Of a stretch of 6,358 nucleotides of DNA, positions 5,548-6,358 are shown one piece after another. Position numbers and translations under genes: made by a program. This DNA comes from Phycisphaerales bacterium UBA966. GTDB lineage: Bacteria; Planctomycetota; Phycisphaerae; Phycisphaerales; SM1A02. Below the pieces are notes generated by a model. The model had not been told where the DNA came from, searched no databases, and was given only the letters and a program-made list of their open reading frames with translations. Positions within the stretch are counted from its first letter, which is position 1, and the number at the start of each line of letters is the position of its first letter. Where the stretch lies: NCBI GenBank assembly GCA_002292895.1, contig DBCE01000127.1:463-6820 (forward strand), read 5' to 3'.

Positions 5548-6358
5548 TTAGCGCCCCGCCGCTGACACGTACACCGGCACGAAGCGCGGGGTTACCCGGC
5601 GTTCGAACTCGGGACGGAACTTGTTGACGATGGTGCGGACTGCCCAGTTGTTGCCGTCTGCTAGACCGCAGATGGTGGTGCCGGGGGTCAGGCCCATGCT
5701 GCCAGCAATCTCCAGAAGCATGTCCAAGTCCTGCGTAGTGCCGGCGCCGCGCTCAATGCGGGTGATCAACTTCAGGAGCCAACCGCTGCCTTCGCGACAC
5801 GGCGTGCACTGGCCGCAGCTCTCCGCCTTGAAGAAGCGGCAGATGTTGCGGGCCACGGCCACCATGTCGGTGTCTTCGTCAAAGATGGTTGGGCATGCGG
5901 TGCCCAAGCCAAGGACGTCGTATTTGCGGCCGATGTCAAAGTCCATGGGCGCGTCGTATTGATCAGTGCCAAGTACGCCCATGGAAACGCCACCAGCGAT
6001 GGCGCCCTTAAACTTCTTGCCATTGCGCATACCGCCGCAATGCTTCTCCACCAGCATCCGCAGCGGGATACCCAGTTCAAGTTCGTAAGTGTTTGGCTTG
6101 TTGACGTGACCGCTCACGCCCATGAGCTTGGTGCCGTAACTGGGCATGCCGCCCGGCAGCGTGCTTTCCACACCCATCTTCTTCCACCACTCGACGCCGT
6201 GCTCCATGATGGGCACCACTGCAGCGAGTGTTTCAACATTGTTGATGATGGTTGGGCGTCCAAACAAACCCTTGATGGCTGGGAACGGCGGCTTGACGCG
6301 CGGCCAGCCGCGCTTACCTTCAATCGCTTCAAGAAGCGCGGTTTCTTCACCGCAGATG
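5548..6358 (-). CDS. nuoF: NADH-quinone oxidoreductase subunit F (NuoF), 5' end cut by window
   Basis: The C-terminal 269 residues of the NADH-binding subunit of respiratory Complex I. The frame is open through the right edge, so about 170 N-terminal residues, including part of the FMN/NADH site, lie outside. Visible in order: ICGEETALLEAIEG then RVKPPFP at the start of the visible part, FGRPTIINNVETLA (32-45), the GVSMGVLGTDQYDAPMDFD loop (123-141), the N3 [4Fe-4S] ligands in ESCGQCTPCREG (C181, C184, C187) and the fourth Cys in TTICGLADG (C230), all numbered from the visible end. All four cluster ligands are present, so this is a functional-type NuoF. The TTG near 6267 is an internal Leu, not a start. 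Downstream come ybeY and the CorC-type gene in one tight unit, rather than nuoG as in many nuo operons. The closest alternatives are NADH-dependent hydrogenase or formate dehydrogenase beta subunits (HoxF, HydB type), which the short C-terminus makes less likely. Confidence 0.93.
   Translation of the reverse strand, partial: ICGEETALLEAIEGKRGWPRVKPPFPAIKGLFGRPTIINNVETLAAVVPIMEHGVEWWKKMGVESTLPGGMPSYGTKLMGVSGHVNKPNTYELELGIPLRMLVEKHCGGMRNGKKFKGAIAGGVSMGVLGTDQYDAPMDFDIGRKYDVLGLGTACPTIFDEDTDMVAVARNICRFFKAESCGQCTPCREGSGWLLKLITRIERGAGTTQDLDMLLEIAGSMGLTPGTTICGLADGNNWAVRTIVNKFRPEFERRVTPRFVPVYVSAAGR

Overview
The window looks like chromosomal DNA from a Gram-negative-type bacterium, most likely a planctomycete and perhaps a Phycisphaerae relative. 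This rests on the style of the LptB-like ATPase, the PEGA-domain lipoprotein and the YbeY variant as I recall those families; no database search was possible. The DNA is moderately GC-rich. I see no insertion sequence, phage gene, CRISPR array, tRNA or rRNA, and all recognisable genes appear intact except the one cut by the right edge.

Layout: galE (98-1123, +) encodes UDP-glucose 4-epimerase. It converges with a gap of one base on a minus-strand gene (1125 to about 1916) for a secreted outer-membrane barrel resembling PagL lipid A deacylase. Upstream of that gene lie about 500 bases without a convincing gene (1917-2421). They contain a perfect 13-bp hairpin, other inverted repeats and a possible promoter, and could be a structured leader or a small RNA. 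Next comes a PEGA-domain lipoprotein (2422 to about 2919, -). It diverges from lptB (2975-3709, +) across a very short spacer that carries a 13-bp palindrome. After a 31-base convergent gap comes a minus-strand unit: nuoF (5'-truncated by the window end), then ybeY, then a membrane-anchored CorC/HlyC-type CBS protein. These three are packed with a 5-base gap and a 4-base overlap, so they are almost certainly one transcript.

Functional picture: the left half is about the cell envelope. GalE supplies UDP-galactose for surface glycans, the PagL-like barrel may trim lipid A acyl chains, the lipoprotein is exported and lipidated, and LptB would power LPS transport. The right half joins a Complex I subunit to the widely conserved ybeY-corC pair (rRNA maturation plus a CBS-domain membrane protein). 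I found no clear new multi-gene system. The places most worth a second look are the structured non-coding block at 1995-2136, the symmetric promoter-like palindrome at 2956-2968, and the altered active-site positions in the PagL-like and YbeY proteins.
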